The notes beneath the pieces were generated by a model. It saw only the letters and a list, made by a program, of their open reading frames with translations. It did no database searches and was not told the DNA's origin. Made by a program: the position numbers and the translations under genes. This document shows positions 6,220 to 6,806 of a stretch of DNA of 6,806 bases, piece by piece. Numbering within the stretch: the stretch's first letter is position 1; each line of letters opens with the position of its first letter. This DNA comes from an uncultured Bacilli bacterium (GTDB lineage: Bacteria; Bacillota_I; Bacilli_A; RF39; UBA660), in contig CANPYA010000069.1 of the NCBI GenBank assembly GCA_947587565.1, positions 1 to 6,806 of the forward strand, in the 5' to 3' direction.

Positions 6220-6222
6220 AAT
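6194..6222 (+). promoter_or_regulatory. candidate promoter of the surface-protein gene
   Basis: TACACA at 6194-6199 (four of six matches), a 17-base spacer, the extended -10 TGT at 6214-6216 and TAAAAT at 6217-6222. Transcription would start near 6229, giving an AT-rich leader of about 57 bases. ACACA (6195-6199) and TGTGT (6212-6216) form an inverted repeat that places one arm on the -35 and one on the extended -10. Confidence 0.5.
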
Positions 6223-6272
6223 TATTAGAGAATAGGTAAATAAATATTTTAAATATTAAACAATATAAAGAT

Positions 6273-6280
6273 AAAGGAGT
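6273..6280 (+). promoter_or_regulatory. ribosome binding site of the surface-protein gene
   Basis: AAAGGAGT is a strong Shine-Dalgarno sequence six bases before ATG 6286. It favours that start over the in-frame ATG two codons later at 6292. Confidence 0.65.
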
Positions 6281-6285
6281 ATAAT

Positions 6286-6806
6286 ATGCTAATGCTAAAA
6301 AATAAAAAAATATTAGTTATTTTTACTTTAATGCTATTAGTAACAACTAGTGTGTTTTTAGTGTTGCATAATTCTCATGCTTATAAAGAACTCCCTAAAG
6401 TAAAATTAAAAGATGATATAAATAAAAGTGGACTAGCTATTATGGTGGAAAGTGATTATCATACAGGAGAATATCAAAAATCGGATAGTACAGTATTTCC
6501 AACTAATGGTTATACATTAAACAGAATTAAAAGTGGTTGTGTAGATAAAAATGGTAAAGATGTTGATGCTTTAATTTATAATGAAAGTGATAAAACAATA
6601 AGTATAAAAACCAAACAAAGTGTTTATTGTTATCTTTATTATGACAATTTATTTAAAGGTAGTGGTACAGAAGATGAACCATATCAAATAAATTATATTG
6701 AAGACTTAGTAAGACTAAGTAATTCAGTAAATATTGATCAAAATAATTATCAAAATAAAAATTTCATATTAATGCGAGATTTAGACTTTAATGAAAATGA
6801 TAGTTA
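6286..6806 (+). CDS. secreted surface protein, 5' part only (runs off the window)
   Basis: An open frame of 173 codons with no stop continues past the right edge. The N-terminus is a clear Sec signal peptide: lysines at 5, 7 and 8, a hydrophobic core at about 9-27, and a likely cleavage after S-H-A at 30-32. The mature part starts with a small domain (about 38-120) with two cysteines, C85 and C115 (in VYCYLYYD), that could form a disulfide. A second segment (about 122-172) reads GSGTEDEPYQI, then IEDLVRLSNSVN, then MRDLDFN. That is the repeat style of beta-helix or GLUG-like adhesins in gut Bacillota, where F-GSGT-PY-I followed by L-DLDF introduces parallel beta-helix rungs. An envelope or adhesin role is therefore likely. 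The C-terminal anchor, such as LPXTG or a transmembrane tail, would be outside the window. It diverges from the double-HTH regulator. Confidence 0.8.
   Translation, partial: MLMLKNKKILVIFTLMLLVTTSVFLVLHNSHAYKELPKVKLKDDINKSGLAIMVESDYHTGEYQKSDSTVFPTNGYTLNRIKSGCVDKNGKDVDALIYNESDKTISIKTKQSVYCYLYYDNLFKGSGTEDEPYQINYIEDLVRLSNSVNIDQNNYQNKNFILMRDLDFNENDS

Noticed and set aside
6241..6260. Small palindrome AATATT-TTA-AATATT in the surface-gene leader, as a regulatory hairpin or riboswitch
   Set aside because: It consists only of A-T pairs in very AT-rich DNA; the stem would be unstable and no conserved aptamer features are visible.
1..6806. CRISPR array, insertion sequence, tRNA or prophage signature
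   Set aside because: No spaced direct repeats, transposase or integrase motifs, terminal inverted repeats or cloverleaf-like segments were seen on either strand.

Overview
The window is strongly AT-rich DNA with tightly packed genes, AAAGGAG-type ribosome binding sites, extended -10 (TGN) promoters and short U-tailed terminators. All tryptophans I checked are TGG, no in-frame TGA occurs, and the five visible stops are TAA or TAG, so the standard bacterial code fits. Composition and protein families suggest a low-GC Bacillota, most like uncultured gut Bacilli or Mollicutes relatives (RF39-like) or Clostridia. That placement is inference from family resemblance, not a database result.

Layout from left to right. 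Positions 1-144 hold two back-to-back hairpins, probably terminators, then an extended -10 promoter. Next is a two-gene unit: a membrane-anchored DNA/RNA non-specific endonuclease (145-864) and an unrecognised five-helix membrane protein (874-2013), closed by a weak terminator that contains its stop codon. A second unit starts from a good promoter overlapped by a perfect 10-bp-arm inverted repeat (2070-2097). It encodes the two halves of a heterodimeric ABC exporter (2142-3908 and 3901-5688), translationally coupled, and ends in a strong terminator whose loop again contains the stop codon. A convergent gene on the minus strand (5699-6136) encodes a small regulator made of two tandem Cro/C1-type helix-turn-helix domains. 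Divergent from it, a secreted surface protein begins at 6286 and runs off the right edge.

How the genes may work together. The exporter pair shows the classic asymmetric ATP sites of BmrCD/LmrCD/TM287-288-type transporters. The regulator and the surface protein share a short intergenic region where their predicted promoters overlap face to face. A 22-nt AT-rich segment in that region recurs with two mismatches upstream of the exporter promoter, which raises the possibility that the double-HTH protein controls itself, the surface gene and the exporter. This is a hypothesis. I see no mobile element, CRISPR array, tRNA, rRNA or clear riboswitch. No wholly new system is demonstrable from this window alone; the best leads are the regulatory architecture and the unknown membrane protein with a winged-helix-like cytoplasmic segment.
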